NCBI RefSeq assembly: GCF_902702935.1
Contig: NZ_LR738855.1
Coordinates: 2,108,001-2,172,000 of the forward strand
Direction: 5' to 3'
DNA from: Corynebacterium rouxii
GTDB taxonomy: Bacteria; Actinomycetota; Actinomycetes; Mycobacteriales; Mycobacteriaceae
DNA: 64,000 nucleotides
Shown: one piece after another, positions 36,562-47,560 of the stretch
Numbering within the stretch: position 1 is the first letter of the stretch
Layout: each line of letters opens with the position of its first letter
Position numbers and translations under genes: made by a program
The notes under the pieces: generated by a model
What the model saw: the letters and a program-made list of their open reading frames with translations, nothing else
What the model was told of the DNA's origin: nothing
The model's database searches: none

Positions 36562-37500
36562 TCATTGCGCCGGATTTTTAATTTCCACGTGTGCCGGATC
36601 ATGCCAATCCACCACCACATTATCTTTCGTGTCCAAACCTTGATGGGGCTGCTCCGGAACCTTAGCCACAATATTCTTGCGAGCACGCCCGGCGCGCAGT
36701 TGACGCTCGATACGTTCAGCTATCAACGTCAGCGAGTAGTTGATCGCCACCATGATGATCGCTACCACGATCAAAGAGGCGAGATAGTTGCGGTTCGTAG
36801 AGGAGGATTGAATTCCTTGACGCACCACTTCGATATAGCCGATCTGGTAACCCAGTGCCGAGTCTTTCAGCGCGATCACCATCTGCGCAATCAGCGCTGG
36901 AAGCATCGCCGCTACGGCCTGTGGCAGCAAAATGGTTCGCATGGTTTGTCCGTGGGAAAGCCCCAGCGCCTGCGCCGCTTCTGTTTGCCCCTTGGGCAGG
37001 GAAAGAATTCCTGCCCGTAAGATCTCCGCGATCACGGAACCGTTGTACAAAGTAAGCGCACAGACTACGGCGGCAAAGGCCAAGTACTTGGGTTTAAATA
37101 CTCCGTAAACCGCAAACACTTGGTAGGAAAAAATAATCAACAGCAACACAGGAATGGCACGGAAGAATTCCACGATCACGGCGCTGATCCATCGCACCAC
37201 TACCAGCCTAGATAACCTGCCCAAACCAAGGATCACACCAATAAGAAGCGCCAAGACTATCGACGCCGCCGCGGATTTCAACGTTCCCGCGAGGCCAGGC
37301 AGCAAGAAGGTTGTCCACGTTTCGGAGTTGGCAAACGGTGTCCACTTTTCGGCAGCGAGCTGCCCTTTGGAATTAAGTGTTGTAACTACCCAACCAACAA
37401 GCGCAATTCCAACGCCGATGGTGATGGCCGAGTACACACGGTTGCGTCGCAACGCTGCTGGACCAGGGGCGTCATAAAGCACTGTCGCACGAGGTGTCAT
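36562..37500 (-). CDS. gluD: Glutamate/polar amino acid ABC transporter permease
   Basis: The product of about 312 residues is a HisM-type permease with an N-terminal extension, five or so membrane segments and the EAA loop [22 protein letters not shown] near residue 215. It pairs with the permease encoded just before it. ATG 37500 overlaps the stop of gluC (ATGA), which fixes the start. The gene is last in the gluA-B-C-D operon, the order known from C. glutamicum. The C-terminus has a charged tail of about 40 residues outside the membrane core. Confidence 0.9.
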   Translation of the reverse strand: MTPRATVLYDAPGPAALRRNRVYSAITIGVGIALVGWVVTTLNSKGQLAAEKWTPFANSETWTTFLLPGLAGTLKSAAASIVLALLIGVILGLGRLSRLVVVRWISAVIVEFFRAIPVLLLIIFSYQVFAVYGVFKPKYLAFAAVVCALTLYNGSVIAEILRAGILSLPKGQTEAAQALGLSHGQTMRTILLPQAVAAMLPALIAQMVIALKDSALGYQIGYIEVVRQGIQSSSTNRNYLASLIVVAIIMVAINYSLTLIAERIERQLRAGRARKNIVAKVPEQPHQGLDTKDNVVVDWHDPAHVEIKNPAQ

Positions 37501-38183
37501 TTCTTCACCGCTACTTTCTTCGCTACCGTTCCCAGCACTAATCCCGTAGGCAGGGTGAGAATCATAAATCCGAGGGCAAACATCCCGAAGATAAGCCACA
37601 GTTGGTCGGCATGGTTCTCAATTGTCTCTTTCATCAATAACGACGCCTCAGCTACACCAATAACTGATGCAATGGTGGTGTTTTTGATCAACGCGATCAA
37701 GGTATTTCCCAACGGCACAATAGCTGCACGTAGTGCCTGCGGAAAGACAATAAAGCGAAATGTCTGTGTAAACGACAACCCCAGCGATCGCGCTGCTTCT
37801 GCTTGCCCAAAGTTGACGGTATTAATACCTGAACGCAAACTCTCAGCAACAAAAGCCGAGGTGTAGAGGGTAAACCCCACCACCGCCAACCGGAAGTTAT
37901 TGGTGGCAAGGAAGGTTTCTGACTCCCTACTTACCAACTGAAGCCCCAACGTCTGGTACAAACCGAACGAGCAAAACAGCACCACCAGAGTCAGAGGAGT
38001 ATTGCGCACAATATTGATGTATCCAGTTGAAATCGAACGCAGCACTCCTACGGGCGATACTCGCATCGCGGTCAAGATGGTGCCCAATACAAGAGAGAGC
38101 GCCCCCGAGATCACGGTTAATTTAATGGTCATCCAGAACGCAGGAACGATACCTGTGCCCAGTTGACCCCAGAGAGCATTCAT
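37497..38183 (-). CDS. gluC: Glutamate/polar amino acid ABC transporter permease
   Basis: The 228-residue HisM-type permease has membrane segments across its whole length and the EAA motif [25 protein letters not shown] near residue 135, the contact for the ATPase. It forms the channel with GluD. It is 21 bases from gluB and overlaps gluD by four bases. Confidence 0.92.
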   Translation of the reverse strand: MNALWGQLGTGIVPAFWMTIKLTVISGALSLVLGTILTAMRVSPVGVLRSISTGYINIVRNTPLTLVVLFCSFGLYQTLGLQLVSRESETFLATNNFRLAVVGFTLYTSAFVAESLRSGINTVNFGQAEAARSLGLSFTQTFRFIVFPQALRAAIVPLGNTLIALIKNTTIASVIGVAEASLLMKETIENHADQLWLIFGMFALGFMILTLPTGLVLGTVAKKVAVKK

Positions 38184-38204
38184 AACGACGCCTACATTCT
38201 CTTG

Positions 38205-39086
38205 CTATTTAATAAAGGTCAGGTCGCCTGGGTGCCCATGCTCAATTCCATCCTTGGAGCCCAGATTCTTCTCCACGGCTTTGTCGAACTCACCGGAGTC
38301 CTGCATCTTTTTTAATGCTTTATTAATAGCCTCGGTAGCCTCAGTATCACCTTTTGCTACGCCGATTCCGTAATACTCATCTGTAAACGGCTTGCCATCC
38401 TTGGACATCTCCACCAGTTTGAACGAGCCCTTGTATTGCGCCGCGTAACCATTCAAAATGGTGGCGTCGGTTGTCATAGCGTCGATAGTCCCCTGATCAA
38501 GTGCTTCTACACAGGAGGAATAGGTATCAAACTCTTGCAATTGCACACCAGGAAGTGCTTCCTTAACTTTCTGGGCTGGAGTTGATCCGGATACTGAGCA
38601 CAAAATCTTGCCGTCAAGATCCTCCAGCTTATTGATCGCATGCTGATCCTTCTTGACCAGCAACGCCTGATGTGTGACCAAGTACGGACCACCAAAGTTC
38701 ACTTTTTCCGAGCGAGCCTTGTTAATGGAATAAGTAGCGGCAATCATGCCAACCTCCCCATTGCCGATCAATGTTTCACGCTGCGCAGAGGGAGTCTCAC
38801 GCCACTGAATCGAAGGCTCTTTCCACTGCTTTTCCTTAGCAATTTCCTTGACCACATAGGTAGCCACATCGACATCCAAACCAGACATCGCACCGTCGCC
38901 ACCCCGCAAACCAAGACCTGGCTGATCAAACTTGGTGCCAACAGTCACCGAGCCGGACTCGATAGCCGATAACAGACCATCGCCAGAAGCATTCGTAGAG
39001 GTTCCGTCGCCACATGCGACGAGGGACGCAGCCGAAGCAGCAACCAGAGTGACAACGGATGCACAACGAAGAAAAGTGGTGTTCAT
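38205..39086 (-). CDS. gluB: Glutamate-type ABC transporter substrate-binding lipoprotein
   Basis: The 293-residue protein has a lipoprotein signal with lipobox LVAC at residues 22-25, then a family-3 solute-binding fold: VGTKFDQPGLGLRGGDGAMSGLDVDVA near residue 50 and later ALDQGTIDAMTTDATILNGYA. The family binds polar amino acids, and the operon order points to glutamate, though other acidic or polar amino acids cannot be excluded. AAGGA lies 9 bases before the ATG. Confidence 0.92.
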   Translation of the reverse strand: MNTTFLRCASVVTLVAASAASLVACGDGTSTNASGDGLLSAIESGSVTVGTKFDQPGLGLRGGDGAMSGLDVDVATYVVKEIAKEKQWKEPSIQWRETPSAQRETLIGNGEVGMIAATYSINKARSEKVNFGGPYLVTHQALLVKKDQHAINKLEDLDGKILCSVSGSTPAQKVKEALPGVQLQEFDTYSSCVEALDQGTIDAMTTDATILNGYAAQYKGSFKLVEMSKDGKPFTDEYYGIGVAKGDTEATEAINKALKKMQDSGEFDKAVEKNLGSKDGIEHGHPGDLTFIK

Positions 39087-39119
39087 GATGGTGTCCTTAA
39101 AAAGAGGGGGAAATGGGAG

Positions 39120-39848
39120 TTAATGAGCAAGAATCTTGCCGAGGAAATCTTTGGCACGCTCAGAAGTGGGGTTACTAAAAAAGCTGTCTGGATCGCTGTC
39201 TTCCACAATGCGACCGGCATCCATAAACAACACACGGTTGGCTACTCGACGAGCAAAGCCCATCTCGTGCGTCACACAGATCATGGTCATTCCCTCACGC
39301 GCAAGATCAGCCATTACGTCGAGAACCTCATTGACCATTTCCGGATCCAGTGCCGATGTGGGTTCGTCGAAAAGCATGACCTTGGGCTTCATGGCCAATG
39401 CCCGTGCGATAGCAACGCGCTGCTGCTGACCACCTGACAACTGTGCCGGATACTTGTCCGCTTGGTTAGCAATGCCGACTCGCTCCAGCAGACTCATTGC
39501 CACCTTTTCCGCCTCGGCCTTCTTCATCTTGCGAACCTTGATGGGCCCCAGCATGACGTTGTCAAGAATGGTCATATGCGGAAAGAGGTTAAATTGTTGA
39601 AACACCATCCCCACATCCGACCGCAATCGAGCAAGCGCCGCACCTTCATCAGGCAAGACGGTTCCATCGATCATGATGGTTCCGGAATCAATAGTTTCAA
39701 GACGGTTCAACGTCCGGCAAAGGGTGGATTTTCCCGAGCCAGATGGGCCTAGCACCACCACAACTTGGCCCCGCGGGACGCGCAGGTTGATATCGCTGAG
39801 GGCGTGATAATCACCAAAGTATTTCTCTACGTGATCTACAGCAACCAT
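39120..39848 (-). CDS. gluA: Glutamate-type ABC transporter ATP-binding protein
   Basis: The ATPase of about 242 residues has Walker [10 protein letters not shown] near residue 36, the Q-loop in [12 protein letters not shown], signature LSGGQQQR near 140, Walker B VMLFDEP and the switch His in [11 protein letters not shown] 39848 gives the standard GluA length and has AGGTAG upstream. The frame stays open to 39971 with a Gly-rich, unlikely extension that crosses a 10-C run at 39951-39960. First gene of the leftward gluABCD operon. Confidence 0.93.
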   Translation of the reverse strand: MVAVDHVEKYFGDYHALSDINLRVPRGQVVVVLGPSGSGKSTLCRTLNRLETIDSGTIMIDGTVLPDEGAALARLRSDVGMVFQQFNLFPHMTILDNVMLGPIKVRKMKKAEAEKVAMSLLERVGIANQADKYPAQLSGGQQQRVAIARALAMKPKVMLFDEPTSALDPEMVNEVLDVMADLAREGMTMICVTHEMGFARRVANRVLFMDAGRIVEDSDPDSFFSNPTSERAKDFLGKILAH

Positions 39849-39950
39849 CACACTACCTGTGTCATGCGCCACTATATTCTGTATCATAGCCCACAAACAT
39901 ATAGGAGCTAAGTCACATTCACAAGAGACATATGGCGCCCCACCTCCAAG

Positions 39951-39960
39951 CCCCCCCCCC
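39951..39960. repeat. C10 tract upstream of the gluABCD operon
   Basis: Ten consecutive C lie 103 bases before the gluA start and 80 bases after the clpB stop, where the operon promoter or leader is expected. With the run in the type IIG gene these are the only two runs of this length noticed in the window. Confidence 0.8.
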
Positions 39961-40039
39961 GACCCCCACATAACAATAGGCCCTGAGCATGGATAACATC
40001 CACACCCAAGGCCTGCCTTTACCTACTACTTTGCCCTAC

Positions 40040-42589
40040 CTAGCTGGCACTAATATCCAAGTTTTCGCCGCCATCGGCAACGCCCACATGAACCTCGCTA
40101 CCATCGCGAACCTCACCAGACAACAGCTTCTTAGCCAACTGATCGCCAATAGCCTGCTGGATCAAACGACGCAACGGACGAGCACCGTAAGCCGGCTCAT
40201 AACCGCGCTCCGCAAGCCACAACTTCGCAGAATCCGACACTGACAACGTCAAACGACGAGCGGCAAGACGCTGTGCCAGCTGCGCAATCTGAATCTCCAC
40301 AATGTGTGTGAGCTGCTCTTGGCTCAGCGGATCAAAGATCACCACATCATCAAGGCGGTTCACAAACTCTGGCTTAAACGCCCGCTTTACAGCATCCATC
40401 ATCTCGTCTTTTGTGCCACCGGCACCTAGGTTAGACGTCAGGATCAGTACTGTATTGCGGAAGTCCACTGTGCGGCCTTGGCCGTCCGTTAACCGGCCCT
40501 CGTCGAGGACCTGCAGCAGGATGTCAAACACATCTGGGTGTGCCTTTTCCACCTCGTCGAAAAGAACGACGGTGTACGGGCGACGTCGAACAGCCTCTGT
40601 GAGCTGACCGCCTTGGTCGTAACCCACATATCCTGGAGGGGCACCGACCAAACGCGCGACCGCATGCTTCTCGCCATACTCCGACATATCAATGCGAACC
40701 ATCGCACGATCATCGTCAAACATGAACTCCGCAAGGGCCTTGGCTAGCTCCGTCTTACCCACGCCCGTAGGGCCTAGGAAGAGGAAGGAACCTGTCGGAC
40801 GGTTCGGATCCGCCACACCGGCACGGGCACGACGCACCGCATCAGACACCGCAACCACAGCCTCCGACTGGCCAACCACACGTTTGCCTAGCTCAGCCTC
40901 CATGTTGAGCAGCTTCTCCGTCTCACCCTGCAACATCTTGCCGGCAGGAATACCAGTCCACGCCGACACCACCTCAGCAATAGTGTCTGGAGTAACCTCC
41001 TCGCTCAGCATGGTAGTTTCCACGGTGTGCTCCTCAGCCTCAGCGACCTGCTTTTCCAGCTCAGGGATACGGCCATAGCGCAGCTCAGCTACCTTGCCGT
41101 AGTCGCCGTCGCGTTCCGCGATTTCCGACTCCGAGCGCAGCCGCTCCAGCTCTTCCTTGGCCTCGCGAACCTTATTAATCGCACCCTTCTCGTTGTTCCA
41201 CCGTGCCACAAGCTCACCGAGCTTCTCGCGCTCGTCGGCAAGCTCCTGACGCAACTTGACCAAGCGATCCTTCGACGCAGCGTCCGTCTCCTTCGACAGC
41301 GCTACCTCCTCGATCTCAAGACGACGCACAATACGCTCCAGCTCATCGATCTCCTGCGGCGAAGAATCGATCTCCATGCGTAACCGCGATGCAGCCTCAT
41401 CCACCAAGTCAATAGCCTTATCCGGCAAGAACCTGCTGGTGATATAGCGATCCGACAGCGTAGCAGCAGCCACCAACGCCGAATCCTGGATCCGCACACC
41501 ATGGTGCACCTCGTAGCGCTCCTTCAAGCCACGCAAAATACCCACGGCATCTTCTACCGAAGGCTCACCGACAAAGACCTGCTGAAAACGACGCTCCAGC
41601 GCAGCATCCTTCTCAATGTATTTGCGGTACTCATCCAAGGTGGTAGCACCCACCAAACGCAGCTCACCACGAGCCAACAGCGGCTTAATCATATTGCCCG
41701 CATCCATAGCGGAATCGCCGGTAGCACCAGCGCCCACAATGGTGTGCAGCTCGTCGATAAAGGTGATGATCTCGCCCTCAGCAGACTTGATCTCATCGAG
41801 AACCGCCTTCAAACGCTCCTCAAACTCACCACGGTACTTAGCACCAGCCACCATGGAACCAAGATCCAAACTAATCAGAGTCTTGCCCTTCAGTGACTCC
41901 GGCACATCCCCTGCCACAATGCGGCGCGCAAGACCTTCGACGATGGCAGTCTTACCCACACCAGGCTCACCAATAAGAACAGGATTGTTCTTAGTACGGC
42001 GAGAAAGCACCTGAACCACACGTCTAATCTCTTGGTCACGGCCAATAACCGGATCAATCTTGCCTTCCCGCGCCCGCGCAGTCAGGTCAGTGGAGTACTT
42101 CTCTAATGCTTGGAACTGATCCTCTGGGGACTCCGTAGTCACCTTCTTATTACCGCGTACCGAAGGGAAAACACCCTTGATGACGTCGTAAGTAGCACCG
42201 CGCTTGGTCAGCAACTCGGCAGCATCGTTAGTCCCGCGGGCCACCGCAGCCAGCAGCACCTCGGTAGAAACGTACTCGTCGCCTAACTCACCCGCCAACT
42301 CCTGGGCATTGTTTAAAACGCTCAACGCATCACGGTTAAAGTTCGGGTTTGCCAAGTTGGAGCCTTCAGCCTTCGGCAGCTTGGACACCAACGCTTCTGC
42401 CTCACGGCGAACTACATCTGGGTCCACGCCCGTAGCACGCAATACCGGAATAGCAATGCCATCTTCTTGACCTAAAATCGCAGCAAGGAGGTGCTCCGGA
42501 CGAATATCCGGATTACCTGCGGCCGACGCCTTCTGCAGCGCCTCTTGCAATGCCTCTTGAGTTTTCGTTGTGGGGTTAAAACCAGCCAT
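40040..42589 (-). CDS. clpB: ClpB disaggregase
   Basis: The 849-residue AAA+ chaperone rescues aggregated protein together with DnaK. It has the Clp N-terminal repeats (residues 1-145), the first AAA module with GEPGVGKTA near residue 205, a long coiled-coil middle domain (about 400-530), and the second AAA module with [15 protein letters not shown] near 605 and the C-terminal small domain. The length fits the family. A HAIR-type palindrome at 42646-42666 upstream suggests control by HspR. The N-terminal extension and start follow a GGAAGGAAATG region. Confidence 0.98.
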   Translation of the reverse strand: MAGFNPTTKTQEALQEALQKASAAGNPDIRPEHLLAAILGQEDGIAIPVLRATGVDPDVVRREAEALVSKLPKAEGSNLANPNFNRDALSVLNNAQELAGELGDEYVSTEVLLAAVARGTNDAAELLTKRGATYDVIKGVFPSVRGNKKVTTESPEDQFQALEKYSTDLTARAREGKIDPVIGRDQEIRRVVQVLSRRTKNNPVLIGEPGVGKTAIVEGLARRIVAGDVPESLKGKTLISLDLGSMVAGAKYRGEFEERLKAVLDEIKSAEGEIITFIDELHTIVGAGATGDSAMDAGNMIKPLLARGELRLVGATTLDEYRKYIEKDAALERRFQQVFVGEPSVEDAVGILRGLKERYEVHHGVRIQDSALVAAATLSDRYITSRFLPDKAIDLVDEAASRLRMEIDSSPQEIDELERIVRRLEIEEVALSKETDAASKDRLVKLRQELADEREKLGELVARWNNEKGAINKVREAKEELERLRSESEIAERDGDYGKVAELRYGRIPELEKQVAEAEEHTVETTMLSEEVTPDTIAEVVSAWTGIPAGKMLQGETEKLLNMEAELGKRVVGQSEAVVAVSDAVRRARAGVADPNRPTGSFLFLGPTGVGKTELAKALAEFMFDDDRAMVRIDMSEYGEKHAVARLVGAPPGYVGYDQGGQLTEAVRRRPYTVVLFDEVEKAHPDVFDILLQVLDEGRLTDGQGRTVDFRNTVLILTSNLGAGGTKDEMMDAVKRAFKPEFVNRLDDVVIFDPLSQEQLTHIVEIQIAQLAQRLAARRLTLSVSDSAKLWLAERGYEPAYGARPLRRLIQQAIGDQLAKKLLSGEVRDGSEVHVGVADGGENLDISAS

Positions 42590-42645
42590 CGTTCATCATT
42601 TCCTTCCGTGGACTTTTATCAGTCACTAGGCACAACGAACACAAA

Positions 42646-42666
42646 GTTGAGTTTGTTCCACTCAAC
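42646..42666. promoter_or_regulatory. HAIR operator (HspR site) upstream of clpB
   Basis: GTTGAGT-N7-ACTCAAC matches the HAIR consensus CTTGAGT-N7-ACTCAAG in all but the outermost base on each side. It lies 57 bases before clpB. Confidence 0.8.
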
Positions 42667-42723
42667 TTCAAAAAAGTTTCCGCACACCGAAAAATCCTCA
42701 AACGGGGGTGGCCGCTCAAACCT

Positions 42724-43053
42724 CTAACCAAGCGGTCCGCCACAGTTAGGCCATGCACCTGGTCCCTGCATTGCCAGCACATTCTCGGCAATCTCGATCT
42801 GCTGCTCCTTAGTGGCCTGATCCGCCGTTGGCGCGTAGGCGGTTCCACCAGCCCCTGCCCATGTCTCCGCGCTAAACTGCAAGCCACCGTAATAGCCATT
42901 ACCAGTGTTGATCTGCCAGTTGCCACCGGATTCGCAGGCGGCAACCTGATCCCACTGGCTCACGCTGGCTGCTCCAGCCGCCGGCGCAATGGCTGCGGCG
43001 AGTCCTCCAGTAGCGGCGACGATCAGTGCTGTCTTCTTTGCGGAAAAACGCAT
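42724..43053 (-). CDS. rpf1: Short resuscitation-promoting factor-like secreted protein
   Basis: The 109-residue protein has a signal peptide ending APAAGA (residue 28) and consists otherwise of one Rpf transglycosylase-like domain. This has [13 protein letters not shown] with the catalytic Glu, [13 protein letters not shown], and the terminal GPGAWPNCG with the second Cys of the disulfide. Rpf proteins cleave peptidoglycan and stimulate growth or exit from dormancy. The absence of any additional domain matches the short corynebacterial Rpf1. The number of the paralogue is by analogy. Confidence 0.88.
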   Translation of the reverse strand: MRFSAKKTALIVAATGGLAAAIAPAAGAASVSQWDQVAACESGGNWQINTGNGYYGGLQFSAETWAGAGGTAYAPTADQATKEQQIEIAENVLAMQGPGAWPNCGGPLG

Positions 43054-43182
43054 AACGGGAAAAATGCTCCTTTGCTCGTTTCTTCTCCAGTTGGGTTGCC
43101 CAACCTACGCGACCAACCCCCAGGGCTGTCAAATTAGGAATTATCCTCGACAAGTCATCACCACTTTGATTATCTGGTTATC

Positions 43183-43971
43183 ATGATGCCTTCTTCTTTC
43201 GACTCAGATCCCACAGATCAGGCCTTTGCGGTGCGCGATCTTTCCGTTTTGTTCGGCCCCAAAGCAGCCGTCGATCATCTCAATTTGGATGTTCCGCACG
43301 GCAGCATTTTCGGCCTCGTAGGCCCCAACGGCGCCGGAAAAACCACCATGATTTCGGCAGCCACGGGACTGCTGCGGCCACAGAGTGGCTCGGCGTGGAT
43401 CAACGGACTCAATGTGTGGGAGGAGCCGGTTGCAGCAAAGGCGCACTTTGGGTTGCTTATCGACGGCATGCCCGTCTTCGATCGCCTCACCGCAACGGAG
43501 TATCTCGAGTTCCTCGGTGGCTTGCGTTCCATGACCCCCGATGTAGTTGCGCAGCGCAGCGAGGAACTACTGAGAACCCTCGGGTTAGCTGAGGCCAAAG
43601 ACAAACAGATTGTGGACTTTTCCGCCGGCATGACCAAGAAGATCTTGCTGGCAGGAGCCCTCTTACACGCGCCACGCGTCTTGATCTTGGACGAGCCCCT
43701 CGAGGCAGTCGATCCAGCCTCCGGGCAACTGATCCAAAAGATTTTGCGCAACTATGCCCGCTCCGGAGGCACCGTATTGTTGTCCTCCCATGTGATGGAA
43801 CTCGTCGAGGGCTTGTGCGACCACGTGGCAATCATCAACCAAGGCACCGTGATCGCCTCCGGCACCGTCGATGAGGTTCGCGGCGCAGGAACCTTGGTAG
43901 ACAAATTCGTAGAACTCGTCGGCACCACCCAGCTTGACGACGACAGCTTCGGCTGGTTAGGCGGCAAATAA
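43183..43971 (+). CDS. ABC transporter ATP-binding protein
   Basis: The 262-residue ATPase has Walker A GPNGAGKTT near residue 49, an unusual signature VDFSAGMTKK instead of LSGGQ, Walker B VLILDEPLEAVDP and the H-loop LSSHVMEL. It is of the ABC-2 exporter type and is followed two bases later by its permease gene. The substrate is unknown. A drug, lipid or peptide efflux role is family-level inference. Confidence 0.9.
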   Translation: MMPSSFDSDPTDQAFAVRDLSVLFGPKAAVDHLNLDVPHGSIFGLVGPNGAGKTTMISAATGLLRPQSGSAWINGLNVWEEPVAAKAHFGLLIDGMPVFDRLTATEYLEFLGGLRSMTPDVVAQRSEELLRTLGLAEAKDKQIVDFSAGMTKKILLAGALLHAPRVLILDEPLEAVDPASGQLIQKILRNYARSGGTVLLSSHVMELVEGLCDHVAIINQGTVIASGTVDEVRGAGTLVDKFVELVGTTQLDDDSFGWLGGK

Positions 43972-43972
43972 C

Positions 43973-45541
43973 ATGAGCCCCACAAAAACCATCCTGCGGT
44001 TCCAATTTCGGCAACGCAACCGAATGATCTCCTCGAATCCCGCGTCGATCATGATGATCATCTTCATCTGCCTCTACGGATTCATCGGCCTTGCCAGCAT
44101 GCTCTTTAGCGGCTACGACGGCTACCACAAACAGTACTTCGCCGTCGCAGCAATCATCCTTGCCGTTGGAGCATTGGGCTACATCGTCTCGGTGTCAGTG
44201 CTTCCCACTGGCGAAAACCACGTCAACCCCCGCGAGCTGGCCTTCTTCCCCCTAACAGCCCGCAATATCCTGCCTGCCCTGCTCCTTGCCCCGTTGTTGA
44301 CGTCGATAGGCATGCTTACCATCTTCTTCGCTCTGACCACCGCAGCCCTCGGCGCATGGATCCTCCCCGCAGGCGCGGCAATCGCATGGGCTCTCGCCGT
44401 GGTGATCAACACCGCACTGACCATCATCATCGGCGAAATAATCCGCTCCACACTCGGCACCTCTGGGCGCACAAAGAAAGAACGCATCAACATCATCAGC
44501 GGCCTGGTGATCTTCATGATCATCATCGCCTTCAACGCCCTCCAAGGCCTCAACTTCCAAAACGAACAAATCAACCAAGCCGGACACGTACTGATGTGGA
44601 CCCCGCTAGCAGCACCCGCGGGCATCGTCATCGGAATCCTCGAAGGCTCACTTACCACCGCACTCGCCACCGCCGCACTGACCCTCATCTACCTCATAGG
44701 CACAGTATGGCTATGGCACCGCAACATCACCACTATCCTCAACGAACCTATCGAAAAAGGCTCCACCACTACCCGCGCCCGCTCATCACGCGTGCTCGTC
44801 CCGTGGGCGCCATCCACCCCGACTGGATACATTTACTCCCGAGCACTGCGCTACATCCGCCGCGACAGCCGAATGATCAGCCAACTGATTATGGCCCCCA
44901 TCTTGATGGTCTTTCTCACCTACAAGGCGATCGTCGATTCCCCTTGGTCCTTGGTCTTTCTCGTCGCGATGACAGCACTCCTGGCTGGTATGGCCGCCTC
45001 CAACGACTTCGGCTACGACGGCCCCAGCAACTGGAGCATCATCGTCGCAGGCGTTCCCCCTAAAAACTGGGTACTAGCCCGTCACACAGCCTCGCTGACA
45101 ATCCAAAGCAGCATGGTTCCCATCTCTTGGATCCTCCTGCTTGCACTCTTCCCTGACAAAGGCATTGCCGTGGCCGTCTGTGTGAGCTCCCTAGGCGCAC
45201 TCATGGGATCCGCCGCCATCGGATTAGCCTTTACCGTATTCAACCCCTTCCCCACCGCCGCACCAGGTGTTAATGCCTTCGCTGACCGCTCCGGATACAG
45301 CGCTGCTGCCTTCCTCACCGGATTCGGATCCATGCTGCTTGTGTGGATCCCCATCCTGCCAGGTGCTGCACTGCTCATCTATGGGTTCAGCAGCAGTGCC
45401 GCGCTGCCGATCGTGGCCGGCTGCACACTGTGCATTCTCATCCCCGGCGCGATCTACTACCTGGTGATTCGCAAGGCGGTCGCGCGGGTTGAGCGTGCTA
45501 CGCCGGAGATCTTTAACAAGGTGAATAAGTTCGTAGGCTAA
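43973..45541 (+). CDS. ABC exporter permease
   Basis: The 522-residue integral membrane protein has about twelve hydrophobic segments in two blocks, separated by a cytoplasmic stretch near residues 250-290 (EKGSTTTRARSSRV). It is the membrane partner of the upstream ATPase. I recognise no narrower family. The next sequence contains a hairpin and transposon debris. Confidence 0.85.
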   Translation: MSPTKTILRFQFRQRNRMISSNPASIMMIIFICLYGFIGLASMLFSGYDGYHKQYFAVAAIILAVGALGYIVSVSVLPTGENHVNPRELAFFPLTARNILPALLLAPLLTSIGMLTIFFALTTAALGAWILPAGAAIAWALAVVINTALTIIIGEIIRSTLGTSGRTKKERINIISGLVIFMIIIAFNALQGLNFQNEQINQAGHVLMWTPLAAPAGIVIGILEGSLTTALATAALTLIYLIGTVWLWHRNITTILNEPIEKGSTTTRARSSRVLVPWAPSTPTGYIYSRALRYIRRDSRMISQLIMAPILMVFLTYKAIVDSPWSLVFLVAMTALLAGMAASNDFGYDGPSNWSIIVAGVPPKNWVLARHTASLTIQSSMVPISWILLLALFPDKGIAVAVCVSSLGALMGSAAIGLAFTVFNPFPTAAPGVNAFADRSGYSAAAFLTGFGSMLLVWIPILPGAALLIYGFSSSAALPIVAGCTLCILIPGAIYYLVIRKAVARVERATPEIFNKVNKFVG

Positions 45542-45588
45542 GTTTCCCGCAGTGCCCACAGCTCCCGCAGCTTGTGAGATACAAAATT

Positions 45589-45639
45589 GGTCCGGTGGGC
45601 TGGGCAATTCTTCAATGATTGCGTCCAGCTCACCGGACC
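45589..45639 (+). terminator. Probable terminator after the ABC exporter
   Basis: A 9-bp perfect stem (GGTCCGGTG/CACCGGACC) with a 33-base loop that contains additional pairing. There is no clear T tail. Confidence 0.45.
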
Positions 45640-45803
45640 GATGTGCGTGGATAGGCAGTAAAGCGGCTCTTCCGGTTTTAGAGTGCATTGATTAGTTCGC
45701 CGGGGGTCGGGCGTGGCACTACGCGGAGTGGGACGTTTTCACAACCATGGCTTGGCTGGCGTTGGTGGGCGCGCCACCCCCGCCCACCCCCGAAAAGACG
45801 GCA

Positions 45804-45855
45804 CTTCACACCAAATCTGCTCAAACGGCCGGTTTGGAAGCGATTTGGTGTGAAG
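45804..45855. repeat. Inverted repeat of unknown role
   Basis: CTTCACACCAAATC and its 14-base complement flank a spacer with further partial pairing. It is similar in layout, not in sequence, to the repeat after mhpC. Confidence 0.5.
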
Positions 45856-46003
45856 TTCTGTGCAAAATCCTTCGAAATACCCCCGTTTAGCGGCTCGGTG
45901 GAACCGGAGCGCCCTTCGGTGGCAAGACCTTCGGGTATGTACGGGTCAAACCTTGGGCCGCAACCGCAGCAGGACCAGCAGCACCCGCAGCACCCGCTGC
46001 AGC

Positions 46004-46193
46004 ATGAACAAGCGCCCCAAGGACATCCTCGCCTACTTCGACCACAAAGTATCCAACGGGCCCGTCGAAGCTATCAACGGCCCGCCTAGAATTCCTACGC
46101 AGTATCACCCTAGGATTCCGCAACCTTGGCCACTACATCTTGCGGTGCCTGATCCACGCCGCCAACATCCGACACAAAATCAATGCACTCTAA
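46004..46193 (+). pseudogene. ISL3-family transposase remnant (C-terminus)
   Basis: ATG 46004 starts MNKRPKDILAYFDHKVSNGPVEAING. A frame change then leads to ITLGFRNLGHYILRCLIHA...HKINAL before TAA at 46191. This is the conserved C-terminal end of ISL3 transposases (SNGPxEAxNGRLExLR...GFRN). Only about 60 codons remain. Confidence 0.7.
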
Positions 46194-46222
46194 AACCAGA
46201 AGAGGCAGTAATGCCGTCCTGG

Positions 46223-47560
46223 TTACTCCATTTGGTGCTTGATCGCGGAGTTCGCGCGCATACCGTGCACGGTGGCAACGACCAGAATCACGGCGAAGAT
46301 TGCTGTCGACGCCACGCCCAGTCCTAAGGTGAAGCCGGATACCACGGCGATCGGAGCCAAAATGGTCATGCCGATTTCGAAGGGTGCGAAGCCCACGTAG
46401 GCCACACCGTATTCGTTGAGGGTTCCGGACTTCAGCTTGGGGTCAACGATCTTGAGCAAAGCGATACCGGTTGCCACAGCCGCAGTTGCCCAGCCCCAAC
46501 CGAAGAGGCCACGTTCCAGCCAGCCTTCCTCGAAGAATTTGGAGGCGAGGCAGAAGAAGCCGAAGCAGTAGATGATACCAAGGACGAACATGACCAGCAG
46601 TGGAACCCAGTAGCTGGCCACGGCCGCAGGAACGATAGAGGCGATACCGAAGGCAATCAGGAAGTCGGTGGAACCACCGGAGATGGTGCTCATGGTGTCT
46701 TTATCGAGGTAGTTAGGCTTACCGATGAGCTTGAGGCCTAGAACCATAAAGATACCAACGACGAAAGACAGCGCGAATAGCGGGATCGATACGTTGGGGA
46801 ACATCGAGGTGATCTGCCGTTGGCCGAGGTAGGCCAACATGACAGTGACGATAATCGCGCCGAAGTGCAGGGCTAGTGGTTCGATCGCGGAGGGGTTGGT
46901 GGTTGCCTTACCAATAGATGGGCGGCGGTGTTCCTCAATGTAGCCGGCAAGCAGTTCCCATGGGAGTTTGTCCGGCAGGGATGCGGTCTTTTTGTTACGG
47001 ATACCCCAGTTGGCAAACAGGATACCGCCGACGATAGCCGCCAGGGTGCCCACTGTTGCGGAGGTAAAACCAAGGGATGCCGCTGCGGACGCGCCTACGG
47101 TGTCGAGTGCGCCACCGACTGCGGCGGCGGTACCAAAGCCACCGACGAAGCCGACGGGTAGCATCATGCCAAACCATTCTTCGGTTCCCCACACTGGTGT
47201 GAAGAGGAAGAGTCCTAGCAGGATAAATATGCCCCATTGTCCCATAAACATAGATGTGGAAAATGCCCACATGGTGCGAGCGCCTTTGATGTTTTGGGCG
47301 CTAAAGGTCATCGAGAATGGCATCGAGGCGAACACGATGGCGATGAGGATGGTGGAGTAGGTTCCCAGCTTGTCGGAGAAAGGCAACCAGCCGAGTGATT
47401 CTGGGCCAAGGGCTAGGCCAAGCAACCCTGCTGTAATGGGGGCTGGGATAAGGAGGGATCGAAACCACGGGACGAATCGACGAAGCACCACGCCGACGAT
47501 CATGAGCGCGGAGATAAATCCTATGTCCATCACCGCATCAAAAGGCGTGTATGCATTCAT
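46223..47560 (-). CDS. gltS: Sodium/glutamate symporter-like permease
   Basis: The 445-residue protein has ten or more membrane segments and GltS-family features: two inverted halves, VGFVGGFGTAAAVGGAL near residue 137 and STISGGSTDFLIAFGIA near 290, the Gly/Ser-rich re-entrant loops. GltS transports glutamate with sodium; the sequence supports the family but not the exact substrate. AAGGA lies ahead of the ATG. It reads toward the ISL3 remnant. Confidence 0.85.
   Translation of the reverse strand: MNAYTPFDAVMDIGFISALMIVGVVLRRFVPWFRSLLIPAPITAGLLGLALGPESLGWLPFSDKLGTYSTILIAIVFASMPFSMTFSAQNIKGARTMWAFSTSMFMGQWGIFILLGLFLFTPVWGTEEWFGMMLPVGFVGGFGTAAAVGGALDTVGASAAASLGFTSATVGTLAAIVGGILFANWGIRNKKTASLPDKLPWELLAGYIEEHRRPSIGKATTNPSAIEPLALHFGAIIVTVMLAYLGQRQITSMFPNVSIPLFALSFVVGIFMVLGLKLIGKPNYLDKDTMSTISGGSTDFLIAFGIASIVPAAVASYWVPLLVMFVLGIIYCFGFFCLASKFFEEGWLERGLFGWGWATAAVATGIALLKIVDPKLKSGTLNEYGVAYVGFAPFEIGMTILAPIAVVSGFTLGLGVASTAIFAVILVVATVHGMRANSAIKHQME

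Larger units (their letters stand above)
45542..46003. other. Intergenic region with two inverted repeats
   Basis: The first 100 bases contain GGTCCGGTG (45589-45597) and CACCGGACC (45631-45639), a likely terminator for the ABC exporter. Further on CTTCACACCAAATC (45804) pairs with its complement ending 45855. GC-rich debris with CAGCACCCGCAG repeats at 45970-46000 leads into the ISL3 remnant. No gene is supported. Confidence 0.55.

Noticed and set aside
45963..46003. CAGCACCCGCAG short repeats, considered as a CRISPR or tandem array
   Set aside because: The repeats are contiguous, about 9-12 bases, and few. They have no spacer structure and sit in transposon debris.
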